From assembly GCF_040744945.1 (NCBI RefSeq), contig NZ_CP160453.1:3534001-3598000 (forward strand): a DNA stretch of 64,000 bases. Direction: 5' to 3'. Positions 33,155 to 41,551 of the stretch are shown piece by piece. Numbering within the stretch: the stretch's first letter is position 1; each line of letters opens with the position of its first letter. Position numbers and translations under genes: made by a program. The notes beneath the pieces are model-generated. The model worked only from the letters and a program-made list of their open reading frames with translations. It was not told the DNA's origin and did not search any database. The stretch comes from Saccharothrix sp. HUAS TT1. Its GTDB lineage: Bacteria > Actinomycetota > Actinomycetes > Mycobacteriales > Pseudonocardiaceae.

Positions 33155-35431
33155 TCAGCCGAACAGCTCGCCGAGCAGTTCGGGGCCGAGGGGGATGGGC
33201 TCGGGGCGGTAGGCGGGCGGCCGGGTGCCCGCCAGCTCGCGCACCAGGAAGTCCCAGCAGCGCTTGCGGACGTAGGTCAGGCAGTCGATGAACGTGTGCT
33301 CGGCGCCCGGCACGACCAGCAGCTCGAAGTCCTTGTCGGCGGCGACGAGCCGATCGGCCAGCCGCAGCGTGTGGTCCGGGTGGACCTGGTCGTCCAGCTC
33401 GCCGTGGACCAGCAGGAGCTTGCCCGCCAGCCGGTCCGCGATGTCCACGTTGGACGAACGCGCCCACGCCCCGGGGTCGTCCGCGCCGTCGTACGCCTCC
33501 ACGAAGCCGGGGTTGAAGCACCGGGCGTCGTGCGAACCGGAGAGGGCGACGCCGACCTTGAACACCTCCGGGAAGTCCAGCAGCGCCCGCGCCGCGGCGA
33601 ACCCGCCACCGGAGTGGCCCATCACGCCCACCCGGTCGAGGTCCATCCACGGCCGGGCCGCGGCCAGCTGCCGCAGCGCCGCGACGTGGTCGGCCAGGCC
33701 GCCCGCGTCGGCCAAGCGGCCGTAGGAGGCGTCGTGGAACGACTTGTCCCGGCCCGGGGTGCCCCGCCCGTCCAGCGCCACCACCACGAAACCGAGCGCG
33801 GCCAGGGGTTCCGCGTCCAGGCCCGTCCCGCCGGGGTCGAAGCCCGGGGCGACCCGGTTGAGCTGCGGGCCGGGGTAGACGCTGTCCACCACCGGGTAGC
33901 GCCGCGCGGGGTCGAAGCCGCGCGGCCGGTGCAGCACGCCGTAGACGTCCGTCACCCCGTCGGCCGCCTTGACCCGGAACCGCTCCGGCGGCGTCCAGCC
34001 GGTGGCGGCGAGCCTGCCGACGTCGGCGCGCTCCAGCTCGACCAGCACCCGCCCGGACCGGTCGCGGACCGTCGTCACCGGCGGCGTGTCCACAGTGGAC
34101 GCGGAGTCGACGAGCCACTCCCCGTTGGCCGACGTGGTGACGACGTGGTCCAGCTCGTCGTCGGTGAGCCGGGCGAAGCCGGAGCCGTCCAACCCGACCC
34201 GGCACACCGTGCGCCGGTACGGGTCGTCCTCGACCAGCCCGGACGCGGTGAAGTGGACCACCCGCCCGACCTCGTCCACGTGCAGCACCTCGCGCACCGC
34301 CCACTCGCCGGAGGTGACCCGCCCCAGCAGCTCGCCGGTGCGCAGGTCGTACCGGTAGAGGTGCCCCCAGCCGTCTCGCTGCGAGTACCACAGCACCTCG
34401 TCGGCGAGCACCCGCACGATCGGCGGCTCGAACAGCCACTGGTTGGGCTCCACCCGGGTCTCCCCGGTCTCGCCGAGCACGGTGGTGACCTCGCCGGTGA
34501 CCGGGTCCAGCCGGCGCAGGGAGAGCGTGCGCGGGTCGCGCGGCCGGTCGAGGTAGTACACCGCCGAGCCGTCCGGCGCCCACCACGCCCACTGGGCCGT
34601 GATCGGCGACAGGGTGGGCATCAGCAGCGGCTCGGCCTGCGCGCGGACCACCGCGCCGGTGGCGACGTCCAGCACCACCAGCTCGGCCCGCGGCAGGACC
34701 TCGTCACCGGCGTAGGCGTACCGCTGGGTGTGCAGGCGGGGAGCGCCGCCGTCGGCGGGCCTGGCCTCCACCAGGTGGGTCCGCCGGACGTCGCGCTCGT
34801 CGGTCCGGTGCGCCAGCACCCTGGTCGAGTCCGGCGACCAGGCCACCGCGGGCGGCAGGTGCGGCAGGCCGATCTTGCGCAGCAACGTGCTGTTGCCCGT
34901 GGCCTCCGGGCCCGGGCCGTACCCGTGGTGCGGCTCGCCGTCGGTGGTCAACGCCCACTCCCGGCCGTCGGACAGCGAACGCGCCCACAGGTCGTGACCC
35001 CGTTGCGAGACGGCGAACCGCCCGTCGGGCGACGGCACGTCCAGCGGGCTGCCCGGCGGCGCGGACTCGGCCCGCTCGCAGGTGTAGGAGTCGAGGCGGC
35101 AGCGCCAGTGCTCGCCGAACGCGCCGAACCCCACCGCGTCCCCGGTCGGCTCGATGGCGTCGAACGGCAGGGCCGCGGGGTCGACCGGCTGCCCGGACGC
35201 CTCGGCCAGCGCGGCGGCCAGCCGGGCGTGGTCGAAGGCGGGTTCGCGGGTGCCGGCCGCCGGGTCGACCAGCACGAACCGCCTGCCGCCGCCGTCGGCG
35301 ACCGGGTACCAGAACCGGGCGCCGCCGTCGATCCACCGCGGTCGGACCTTGTCGCCGACGACGAGTTCGCCGGGGCGGACGGGACGGCGGAACAGCTGTT
35401 CCGCGGCTCGGTAGTCCTCTGCGGTGGTCAT
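33155..35431 (-). CDS. S9 family prolyl oligopeptidase / DPP IV-like peptidase
   Basis: This is a 758-residue cytoplasmic protein from the ATG at 35431. An N-terminal beta-propeller (about 1-500, with repeats such as AVAWSPDSTRVL and WWAPDGSAVYYLDRP) caps a C-terminal alpha/beta hydrolase domain. Nucleophile Ser607 is in GHSGGGF; the Asp is in HGELDDQVHP and the His in GAEHTF. The DPP IV type removes Xaa-Pro dipeptides. No signal peptide. It follows the DUF4097 gene by 43 bases on the same strand, so the two are probably cotranscribed. Confidence 0.93.
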   Translation of the reverse strand: MTTAEDYRAAEQLFRRPVRPGELVVGDKVRPRWIDGGARFWYPVADGGGRRFVLVDPAAGTREPAFDHARLAAALAEASGQPVDPAALPFDAIEPTGDAVGFGAFGEHWRCRLDSYTCERAESAPPGSPLDVPSPDGRFAVSQRGHDLWARSLSDGREWALTTDGEPHHGYGPGPEATGNSTLLRKIGLPHLPPAVAWSPDSTRVLAHRTDERDVRRTHLVEARPADGGAPRLHTQRYAYAGDEVLPRAELVVLDVATGAVVRAQAEPLLMPTLSPITAQWAWWAPDGSAVYYLDRPRDPRTLSLRRLDPVTGEVTTVLGETGETRVEPNQWLFEPPIVRVLADEVLWYSQRDGWGHLYRYDLRTGELLGRVTSGEWAVREVLHVDEVGRVVHFTASGLVEDDPYRRTVCRVGLDGSGFARLTDDELDHVVTTSANGEWLVDSASTVDTPPVTTVRDRSGRVLVELERADVGRLAATGWTPPERFRVKAADGVTDVYGVLHRPRGFDPARRYPVVDSVYPGPQLNRVAPGFDPGGTGLDAEPLAALGFVVVALDGRGTPGRDKSFHDASYGRLADAGGLADHVAALRQLAAARPWMDLDRVGVMGHSGGGFAAARALLDFPEVFKVGVALSGSHDARCFNPGFVEAYDGADDPGAWARSSNVDIADRLAGKLLLVHGELDDQVHPDHTLRLADRLVAADKDFELLVVPGAEHTFIDCLTYVRKRCWDFLVRELAGTRPPAYRPEPIPLGPELLGELFG

Positions 35432-35474
35432 CGGCTCTCGTTCCCCCGTGTCGGTCGGTGCTGCGGTGGTCGGT

Positions 35475-36140
35475 TCAGAGGCTGCGTGCGGCGATGTCGC
35501 CGTGCGCGGTCGTCGCGTGGATGGCCAGCTCAGGGGTGCCTCCGGTGTTCAGCAGCGCGTTGTCGATCCGGCCATGGGCGGTGCCGGCGTCCAAGGAGGC
35601 GGGAACACCGGCGGCGGCGTCGATCGAGACGTCGCCGGACAGGGTGCGCAGCACGACCGTGCCGCGCACGGCCTCGGCGACCCGGATGTCGCCCTTGCCG
35701 GTGCTGATCTCCGCCGGGCCGTCGAGGCGGCCGACCGCGACGTCGCCGGCCTGCGTGGTGAGGCGGGCGCTCGCGGCCTCGTCGACCTTGATCGAGCCGT
35801 GCGCCCCCTCGAAGGCGACGTCGCCGAACCGTCCGACGCCCCGGAAGTCCGCGCCGGCCGCCTTGGCCTCGACGTGCGAGCCGGCGGGCAGCTGGATGGT
35901 CACCTCGATGAACCCGGAGCTGCCGAGGAACTGGTTCTTCGCGGTGGCGTGGACGCGCAGGACTCCGTCGCTGTAGGCCACCGAGGTCTGCTCGGCCACC
36001 TTCACGTCGCGGCTCTTCGAGGCGTCCGCGGGCCGGACCTCGACCGCGGTGTCGGCCCGGTCGGCGGCGATCAGCCGGAGGCGCCCGGCGGGGATGTCGA
36101 TGACGGCGGAGATGGGGGCGGGGGTGGCGAAGGTCTGCAT
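35475..36140 (-). CDS. DUF4097 beta-solenoid protein
   Basis: This is a 221-residue protein from the ATG at 36140, with GAGGAGAG upstream. It consists of short strands in repeats (ARLTTQAGDVAVGRLDGPA, EISTGKGDIRVAEAVRGT, LRTLSGDVSIDAAAG), the DUF4097 pattern. No signal or membrane segment is visible. In actinomycetes these genes are commonly preceded by a divergent MarR/HTH regulator, as here. Molecular function is unknown. Confidence 0.88.
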   Translation of the reverse strand: MQTFATPAPISAVIDIPAGRLRLIAADRADTAVEVRPADASKSRDVKVAEQTSVAYSDGVLRVHATAKNQFLGSSGFIEVTIQLPAGSHVEAKAAGADFRGVGRFGDVAFEGAHGSIKVDEAASARLTTQAGDVAVGRLDGPAEISTGKGDIRVAEAVRGTVVLRTLSGDVSIDAAAGVPASLDAGTAHGRIDNALLNTGGTPELAIHATTAHGDIAARSL

Positions 36141-36253
36141 CGCGCTCTCCTCGGCTCGTTGTTTCTGATAGTGGAAAAGCTACGTTGCGTTCATGGTTTC
36201 CGGCAACAGTCGCGTTGCGCTTGAAGGATGTTTGTGCAGTTAAAAGCGTTGAT

Positions 36254-36306
36254 ATCGTTGCAACAACTGTGAATCTAATGCAATGATCGGCTGTCGATCG
36301 TTGCAA
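36254..36306. promoter_or_regulatory. Operator cluster between DUF4097 and its regulator
   Basis: ATCGTTGCAA occurs at 36254-36263 and again at 36297-36306. The second copy forms an inverted repeat GCAATGATCG (36280-36289) / CGATCGTTGC (36295-36304), matching at 9 of 10 positions around a 5-base centre. The whole 220-base gap is AT-rich for this genome, with more TTGCG/TTGCA motifs upstream (36185-36220). Confidence 0.75.
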
Positions 36307-36361
36307 TGGAAGAGGAGTGAACGCTATGCTGGGCGTCCCGACGGGTACGGAGGAGATCGCG

Positions 36362-37123
36362 ATGCCGGGAGGCAGGCTCACCCAGCAGGAACGCCGGCAG
36401 ATCGCGCTGGGCCTGGCCGACGGCCACCCCTACGCGGAGATCGCCCGGCGACTCGACCGGCCGACCTCGACGGTCACCCGCGAGGTGCTGCGCAACGGCG
36501 GTCCCGCCGCCTACCGCGCCGACCTGGCCCACCACGCCACCGAACGCCGTGCGCACCGGCGCAGGCAGGCCGTGCCGCGCGGGCCGCAGGCCCCACCGCG
36601 GGCCGACGGGCGCGACGCCGAGGCCGTGCGCGAGTACGAGGAGGCGTTCACCGCCCTGCTCATGCGGCAGGGCCTGCCGAAGATGATGTCCCGGGTGCTG
36701 ACCAGCCTCTACACCACCGACGCGGGCAGCCTCACCGCCGCCGAACTCGTCCGGCGCCTCCAGGTCAGCCCGGCGTCGGTCTCCAAGGCGATCACGTTCC
36801 TGGAGGGCCAGGGGCTGGTCAGCCGGACGCGCGACGAACGCCGCCGCGAGCGCTACGTCGCCGACAGCGACGTCTGGTACCAGTCGATGATCGCCGCCGC
36901 CCGGTCCCACGCCGAACTCGCCGAGACCGCGCGGCTGGGCGTCGGCGTCCTCGGCTCCGGCACCCCGGCCGCCACCCGGCTGGAGAACATCGCCCGCTTC
37001 GTGGACTTCGTCGGCGAGAGCATCACCCGCGCCGCGGAGCAGGCCCGCGAGATCCTGTCCTCGGGCTCCGGCGCGGACTCGGGCGACGGCGACCAGGACC
37101 CGGCGCCGGCCGACCGGGGGTGA
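36362..37123 (+). CDS. MarR/GbsR-like regulator with IS30-type HTH
   Basis: This is a 253-residue protein. I start it at the ATG at 36362, with GGAGGAG six bases upstream. Two DNA-binding modules are visible: an N-terminal HTH of the IS30-transposase type (RLTQQERRQIALGLADGHP, YAEIARRLDRPTSTVTREV) and a central winged helix of MarR/GbsR type (LTAAELVRRLQVSPASVSKA, ITFLEGQGLVSRTRDERRRE). The C-terminal part is helical and ends in an acidic tail. It is divergent from DUF4097 with the repeated ATCGTTGCAA sites between, so autoregulation and control of DUF4097 and the S9 peptidase are likely. Confidence 0.85.
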   Translation: MPGGRLTQQERRQIALGLADGHPYAEIARRLDRPTSTVTREVLRNGGPAAYRADLAHHATERRAHRRRQAVPRGPQAPPRADGRDAEAVREYEEAFTALLMRQGLPKMMSRVLTSLYTTDAGSLTAAELVRRLQVSPASVSKAITFLEGQGLVSRTRDERRRERYVADSDVWYQSMIAAARSHAELAETARLGVGVLGSGTPAATRLENIARFVDFVGESITRAAEQAREILSSGSGADSGDGDQDPAPADRG

Positions 37124-37201
37124 GCCGAAGGCGGCGGACGCACGTGTCGCCGACGGGATCACCAATGTGCGCCTGCCGCTGGAACACCTCCCGCCCGGTC
37201 G

Positions 37202-38137
37202 CTAGCCGTCGCCGCGAGCCCAGGACGGCCGCCACGTCGGCTCGGGAGGCGCCGCCAGGCCGCGGAAGTGGTCGATGATCGGCCGGAGGCCGGCGGGCGG
37301 GTCGTCCCGCCGGAAGAGGAGGGACAGCGGGTAGGCGATCGTCGGGCCCGCCACCGGGATGCGGCGCAGGTCGTAGCCGCCCGGCCAGATCAGGCGGTCG
37401 CGGGCGCCGACCAGGGTGGCCACGTCCGCGGAGTCCGCGAGGGTGTCGAAGAGGGCTTCGACGCCGAAGTTCGGGCCCGCGCCGTCGACGCGGAGGCCGA
37501 GCCCGGCGGCGAGCTGGTCGTAGAACTCCGCCCACTCGCTGCGCGGCGCGATGCCCGGCACCCAGATCCGGTGCGGGCGCAGCAGGTCCGGTGTCAGCGT
37601 GCGCGCGCCGGCGAGCGGGTGCCGGGGGCCGACCAGGAGTTCCAGCGGGAAGTCGAGCAGGTGCGCCATCCGGACGTCGGGCGGCAGCGCGGCCGGGTCG
37701 GTGACGGTGCGGAAGGAGGCGTCCACGTCGCCCGCCCGGATGGCGGCGACCGCGACGTGCGGGTCGCCGGTCTTCAACGTCACCACGTCGAGGTCGGTCC
37801 CGGGGTGCGCCCGCCAGTAGTCGTGGAGCACGGCGGCCTGCGCGCTCCGGTAGCCGAGGACGTCGACGCGCAGTGCCCGCGAGCCCGGCCTGATCGCGGT
37901 GACGGCGCGCTCGACGCCCGCGACGATGCCGCGGGCGTGCGGGAGGAACGCCTGGCCGTCCAGCGTCGGCTCGACCCCCCGGGCGGTGCGGGTGAACAGG
38001 CGGACCCCCAGCTCCCGCTCCAGGGCGGCGATCCGCTTCGAGACCGCCTGCTGGGTCACGCCCAGCTCGTCGGCGGCGTGCCCCAGCTGCCCCAGCTCGG
38101 CCGCCCGGACGAACGACCGCACCGCTTCCGTGTCCAC
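37202..38137 (-). CDS. LysR-family regulator
   Basis: This is a 311-residue protein that I start at the GTG at 38137. The N-terminal winged helix is typical (VRSFVRAAELGQLGHAADEL, GVTQQAVSKRIAALERELGV, RLFTRTARGVEPTLDGQ), followed by the two-lobe effector domain (LRVDVLGYRSAQAAVLHDYW, ELLVGPRHPLAGA, FRRDDPPAGL). It is divergent from an MFS transporter, with a perfect inverted repeat 21 bases upstream, the usual LysR arrangement for control of the adjacent transporter. Confidence 0.9.
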   Translation of the reverse strand: MDTEAVRSFVRAAELGQLGHAADELGVTQQAVSKRIAALERELGVRLFTRTARGVEPTLDGQAFLPHARGIVAGVERAVTAIRPGSRALRVDVLGYRSAQAAVLHDYWRAHPGTDLDVVTLKTGDPHVAVAAIRAGDVDASFRTVTDPAALPPDVRMAHLLDFPLELLVGPRHPLAGARTLTPDLLRPHRIWVPGIAPRSEWAEFYDQLAAGLGLRVDGAGPNFGVEALFDTLADSADVATLVGARDRLIWPGGYDLRRIPVAGPTIAYPLSLLFRRDDPPAGLRPIIDHFRGLAAPPEPTWRPSWARGDG

Positions 38138-38157
38138 GGGACGACAGCCTAGGCAGT

Positions 38158-38174
38158 CACAACCAATGGTTGTG
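38158..38174. promoter_or_regulatory. LysR-type operator between LysR and MFS genes
   Basis: CACAACCA (38158-38165) and TGGTTGTG (38167-38174) form a perfect inverted repeat around one base; a further half site GGTTGT follows at 38180-38185. This paired arrangement of a palindrome and an extra half site suits a LysR recognition plus activation site. Confidence 0.78.
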
Positions 38175-38249
38175 GATCTGGTTGTTTGATCGTGTTCGGG
38201 TATGGCTGCTGTGCTTCGGGAGTCCAACTGCCGGTTGTGGGGGAGTCCT

Positions 38250-39443
38250 GTGCGCGCGGAACTGGGGGCCGACTTCGGTCGGCTGTGGTCGGCCTACGCC
38301 GTGAGCACGTGCGGCACGTGGATCGCCTTCGGCGCGTTCCCGCTCATCGCGGTCCAGGTGCTGCACTCGCCGCCGTTCGCCGTCTCGCTCCTCGCCACCG
38401 CCGGGCTCGTCGTCCCGGCGCTCGTCGCGGCGCCGCTGGGGCCGTGGGTCGAGCACCGGGCCAAGCGGCCGGTGCTGGTCGCGACGGACCTGGTCCGCTT
38501 CCTCGCGCTGGCGAGCGTCCCGGGCGCGCACCTGCTCGGCCTGCTGTCCTACGGGCACCTGCTGGCGGTCTCGATCGTCACCGGGACGGCGGGCATCGCG
38601 TTCACCGCCGCGTCCGGCGCCTACCTGAAGCACCTCGTGCCCGGCGACCGCCTCCTGGTCGCGAACGGCCGGTTCGAGGCGACGGCGTGGGTGGCGACCG
38701 CGGCGGGCCCACCCCTCGGCGGGGTGCTGATCGGGCTGCTCGGCCCGGTCGTCACGGTGGCCGCCGACGCCCTCAGCCACCTGCTGTCCGCGTTCGGGGT
38801 CCGCCGCCTCCGCCACGACGTCGTGGCGCCCCGCGCCCCGGTCGGCCGGTCGCGCGGGGCCGACCTGCTCGAAGGCTGGCGGTTCGTCCTCCGCGACCCC
38901 GTGCTGCGGCTGCTGTTCGCCAACTCCGCGGCGGTCGGCGGCCTGATCAGCGCCACCGTCCCGCTGCTGGCCGTCCTGCTGCTCGGCGAGTACGGCTTCA
39001 CCGCCTGGCAGTACGGCCTGGCGTTCGGCGTGCCCGCGCTCGGCGGCTTCGTCGGGGCCCGGCTGTCGGCGCGCCTCGTCGCCCGCCACGGCCGGCGCCG
39101 GGTGCTGATCGCCGCCGGCCGGCTGCGCGCGTTCTTCCCGCTGGGCCTCGCCCTCGCCCACCCCGGCGTCACCGGGCTGCTCACGGTGATCGTCGTGGAG
39201 GCGCTGCTGATCACCTGCATGGGCGTCTTCAACCCCGTCAACGCGACCGAGCGCCTGCGACGCACCCCCGCCGACCGCACCGCGCGGGTGCTCGGCGCGT
39301 GGAGCACCGGCAGCAGGCTCGCGCAGGCGCTCCTCACCGCGATCTGGGGCGTCCTCGCGACCCTCACCAGCCCGCTCACCGCGATCACCGCCTCCGGCGT
39401 CCTCCTCCTCGCCACCCCGCTGCTGCTGCCGAAGGCCCTCTAG
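38250..39443 (+). CDS. MFS transporter controlled by LysR
   Basis: This is a 397-residue membrane protein. I prefer the GTG at 38250 (GGGGGAG just upstream); an ATG at 38202 would add 16 residues that do not look like a leader. About twelve hydrophobic segments are visible, the loop GPWVEHRAKRPVLVATDLVR after the second is the MFS signature loop. It resembles enterobactin- or drug-exporter types. Divergent from the LysR gene. Its TAG interlocks with the stop of the next convergent gene (CTAG, 39440-39443). Confidence 0.85.
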   Translation: MRAELGADFGRLWSAYAVSTCGTWIAFGAFPLIAVQVLHSPPFAVSLLATAGLVVPALVAAPLGPWVEHRAKRPVLVATDLVRFLALASVPGAHLLGLLSYGHLLAVSIVTGTAGIAFTAASGAYLKHLVPGDRLLVANGRFEATAWVATAAGPPLGGVLIGLLGPVVTVAADALSHLLSAFGVRRLRHDVVAPRAPVGRSRGADLLEGWRFVLRDPVLRLLFANSAAVGGLISATVPLLAVLLLGEYGFTAWQYGLAFGVPALGGFVGARLSARLVARHGRRRVLIAAGRLRAFFPLGLALAHPGVTGLLTVIVVEALLITCMGVFNPVNATERLRRTPADRTARVLGAWSTGSRLAQALLTAIWGVLATLTSPLTAITASGVLLLATPLLLPKAL

Positions 39444-40642
39444 CAGCGCTCGGCCCGGCGCAGGTGCCGGTCGAAGAACGAGACCACCAGGCCGCGCACG
39501 GTCGGCACCGACACGGCCGGGTCGAGCGGGCCGACCAGCGAGTCGCGGCCGGCGTCGTCCACCAGGCCGGCGGCGTGCAGCTGCGGGACCACGGCGGCGA
39601 AGTCGGTCAACGCCCAGTGGTCGGCACCGGCGATGACGTGCTGCCGGGCGCACCCGTGGGCGAGCACCGCCGACCACCCGCGCCGGTACCGGTCGTCCTG
39701 GAAGCCCTCGGTGCCGAGCAGCAGCAACGGCCGGTCGACGCCGTCCCTGGCGACGGGCAGCAGCTCGCCGTCCTGACCGGGCTGTTCCGGGTGGTAGTCC
39801 AGGAGGCCCTCCATGTCGATCGCCGCGTCGATCCGGCGTTCGTGGTCCTCGTGCATCGCCTCGGCGGCGATCGTGCCGCCCAACCCGTGGCCGTACACGC
39901 CCACCCGGCGCAGGTCCACAGCGCGGCCGAGGTTCGCGGGCAGCGCCCGGCCCTCCGCGTCGGGGTTGCCGCCCGCCGCCAGGACCGCCAACCGGTCGAG
40001 CACGAGGTCGGTGTCGGCGAGCCGGGCGGCGATCACGTCCCGGTACAGCCGCGGGTCCGTGCTCGGGACGCCGGGCAGCCCGAACGTCCGGGGACCGCCG
40101 GGCAGCTCGACCACGGCGGTCTCGCCGGGGTGGTCGACCGTCACCACCACGTAGCCCCGGCTCGCCAGCTCCTCGGCGACGGAGCCCCCCAGCGCGCGCG
40201 GGTCGACCAGGCCGGGGCTGTACAGCACGACGGGCCGCCGCACGGGCTGCGCGGGCGCGTCCACGTGCGAGTGGGTGAGGGCCGCGCCCCAGTCGATCCC
40301 GCTCGTCGGCAGCGCCGGGTAGAGCAGCGGGACGAACGCGGGCAGCAGCCGGGCCTCGGCGGGCGTGAACTGCGGCGCGACCGGGTGGCCGCGGACGTGC
40401 AGCGCCGGGTAGTGCACCGAGACCACCACCCCGCGCGGCACGCCCGCGAGCCACGGGTCCGGCCGGTCGGCGTCCACCAGGTGCAGCGCGGTGACGCCGA
40501 CGCGGTGCGGGCCGGTCGGCGCGGGCAGCCGCGCGGTGAACCCCGGCTCCGCCCCGGCGACGTCGGTCAGGCTCCCGCCGAGCAGCGCCAGGGCTGTGAT
40601 GAGCAGACTCGTCCTGCGGAACACGTTCCCCCCTTTGGTCAT
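39440..40642 (-). CDS. Secreted lipase/PAF-acetylhydrolase-like protein lacking the serine nucleophile
   Basis: This is a 400-residue protein. The ATG at 40642 overlaps the TGA of the MerR gene (ATGA). A signal peptide (FRRTSLLITALALLGGSLTD, VAGA) precedes an alpha/beta hydrolase of the PAF-acetylhydrolase type (VVLYSPGLVDPRALGGSVAE, SRGYVVVTVDHPGETA, and a His in GADHWALTD). The nucleophile elbow should be GHSxGG; it reads GHGLGG, so residue 253 is Gly (GGG, 39884-39886). The gene is otherwise full length. Either it is non-catalytic or another residue serves. Coupled to a TipAS-type regulator. Confidence 0.85.
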   Translation of the reverse strand: MTKGGNVFRRTSLLITALALLGGSLTDVAGAEPGFTARLPAPTGPHRVGVTALHLVDADRPDPWLAGVPRGVVVSVHYPALHVRGHPVAPQFTPAEARLLPAFVPLLYPALPTSGIDWGAALTHSHVDAPAQPVRRPVVLYSPGLVDPRALGGSVAEELASRGYVVVTVDHPGETAVVELPGGPRTFGLPGVPSTDPRLYRDVIAARLADTDLVLDRLAVLAAGGNPDAEGRALPANLGRAVDLRRVGVYGHGLGGTIAAEAMHEDHERRIDAAIDMEGLLDYHPEQPGQDGELLPVARDGVDRPLLLLGTEGFQDDRYRRGWSAVLAHGCARQHVIAGADHWALTDFAAVVPQLHAAGLVDDAGRDSLVGPLDPAVSVPTVRGLVVSFFDRHLRRAERC

Positions 40643-41409
40643 TCGTCCGACGATGTCGCATGCAGGCGACCCAGGTAGTCCCAGAAGTCGTCGCCCAGGT
40701 CGTCCAAGCGCTGGCCCGGCAGCACGTCCCGCAGCACGCCGCGGCCGTGGCGGCGGAAGAACGCGGACATCGAGCGCAGGATGTCCGGATCGCCGGCGGC
40801 GAACGTCTCGCCGACGCCGGCCAGGCGTCGAGCGGTCTCCCGGACGGCCGGGTCCGTCACCGGGGCGCCCGCGCGGTAGTGCTCGACCACCCGGGCGAGC
40901 ACCGCGGGCCACTCCTCGTCCAGCCGCTCGCGCGCCTCCGGGCCGACCTCGGCGGCGTGCTGGTCCAGCAGGTCGCGCTGCTCCCGGGTGAGGTGCTGGT
41001 CGAAGATGGTCGTGCTGCCCAGCAGGGCCAGCAGCTTGTCCGAGTCCGGCCGGGTCGGGGCGGTGAGCCGGACGAGCAGACCCCTCGTCTGGCGGCGCAG
41101 CGCGTTCAGCCGCCATGCCTGCTCGTCCAGCCGTTCCAAGTGGACCGCGAGCACGTCGGCCAGCGGTCCGGGGTCGGAGGTGTCGGCCAGCACGTCGCCG
41201 ATCTCCTCCAGCGACATGCCCAGCCTGCGCAGCAGCCGGACCTGGTAGAGCCGGTGCAGGTCCGCCTCGGTGTAGCGGCGGTGCCCGGACGCGGTGCGCT
41301 CGCTCGGTCGGAGCAGGCCGAGCTGGTCGTAGTGGTGCAGCGTCCGCACCGTCATGCCGGCGGCCTCGGCCAGTGCGCCGACGCTCCAGCGGGGCTCCTT
41401 CGTGCTCAC
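40639..41409 (-). CDS. MerR-family regulator with TipAS-like domain
   Basis: This is a 256-residue protein with a GTG start at 41409. The MerR HTH is clear (WSVGALAEAAGMTVRTLHHY, DQLGLLRPSERTASGHRRYT), followed by the dimer coil and a C-terminal TipAS-like domain (LTREQRDLLDQHAAEVGPEA, EEWPAVLARVVEHYRAGAPV) of the kind that traps thiopeptide antibiotics in TipA. It is translationally coupled to the lipase-like gene. Confidence 0.9.
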   Translation of the reverse strand: MSTKEPRWSVGALAEAAGMTVRTLHHYDQLGLLRPSERTASGHRRYTEADLHRLYQVRLLRRLGMSLEEIGDVLADTSDPGPLADVLAVHLERLDEQAWRLNALRRQTRGLLVRLTAPTRPDSDKLLALLGSTTIFDQHLTREQRDLLDQHAAEVGPEARERLDEEWPAVLARVVEHYRAGAPVTDPAVRETARRLAGVGETFAAGDPDILRSMSAFFRRHGRGVLRDVLPGQRLDDLGDDFWDYLGRLHATSSDE

Positions 41410-41485
41410 GGAACCGACCCTAGGACCTCACGCGGCGTCAGGTTCAACTCCTGTCCCTCGGCGGTGGGAACGCCCCTGGCGGACA

Positions 41486-41505
41486 TTTCTACCAAGTGGT
41501 AGAAA
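41486..41505. promoter_or_regulatory. Perfect inverted repeat in the promoter of the second sugar operon
   Basis: TTTCTACCA (41486-41494) and TGGTAGAAA (41497-41505) flank AG; the 20-base palindrome is AT-rich, unusual here, and lies 47 bases before the isomerase-like start. It is a good candidate site for the nearby TetR regulator at 43378-43968. Confidence 0.75.
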
Positions 41506-41509
41506 TCTG

Positions 41510-41523
41510 TGGGAGCGCTTCCA
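41510..41523. promoter_or_regulatory. LacI-family operator of the second sugar operon
   Basis: TGGGAGCGCTTCCA is a near-perfect palindrome that differs from the CebR box TGGGAGCGCTCCCA at one base. It lies four bases after the TTTCTACCA palindrome and 28 bases before the ATG at 41552, so the promoter appears to integrate two regulators. Confidence 0.78.
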
Positions 41524-41551
41524 CGCGCTGACATCGACGTCAGGAGCCGGG

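Noticed and set aside
36362..37123. IS30-type HTH as evidence of an insertion sequence
   Set aside because: There is no DDE catalytic domain and no terminal inverted repeats; the HTH is part of an intact regulator.
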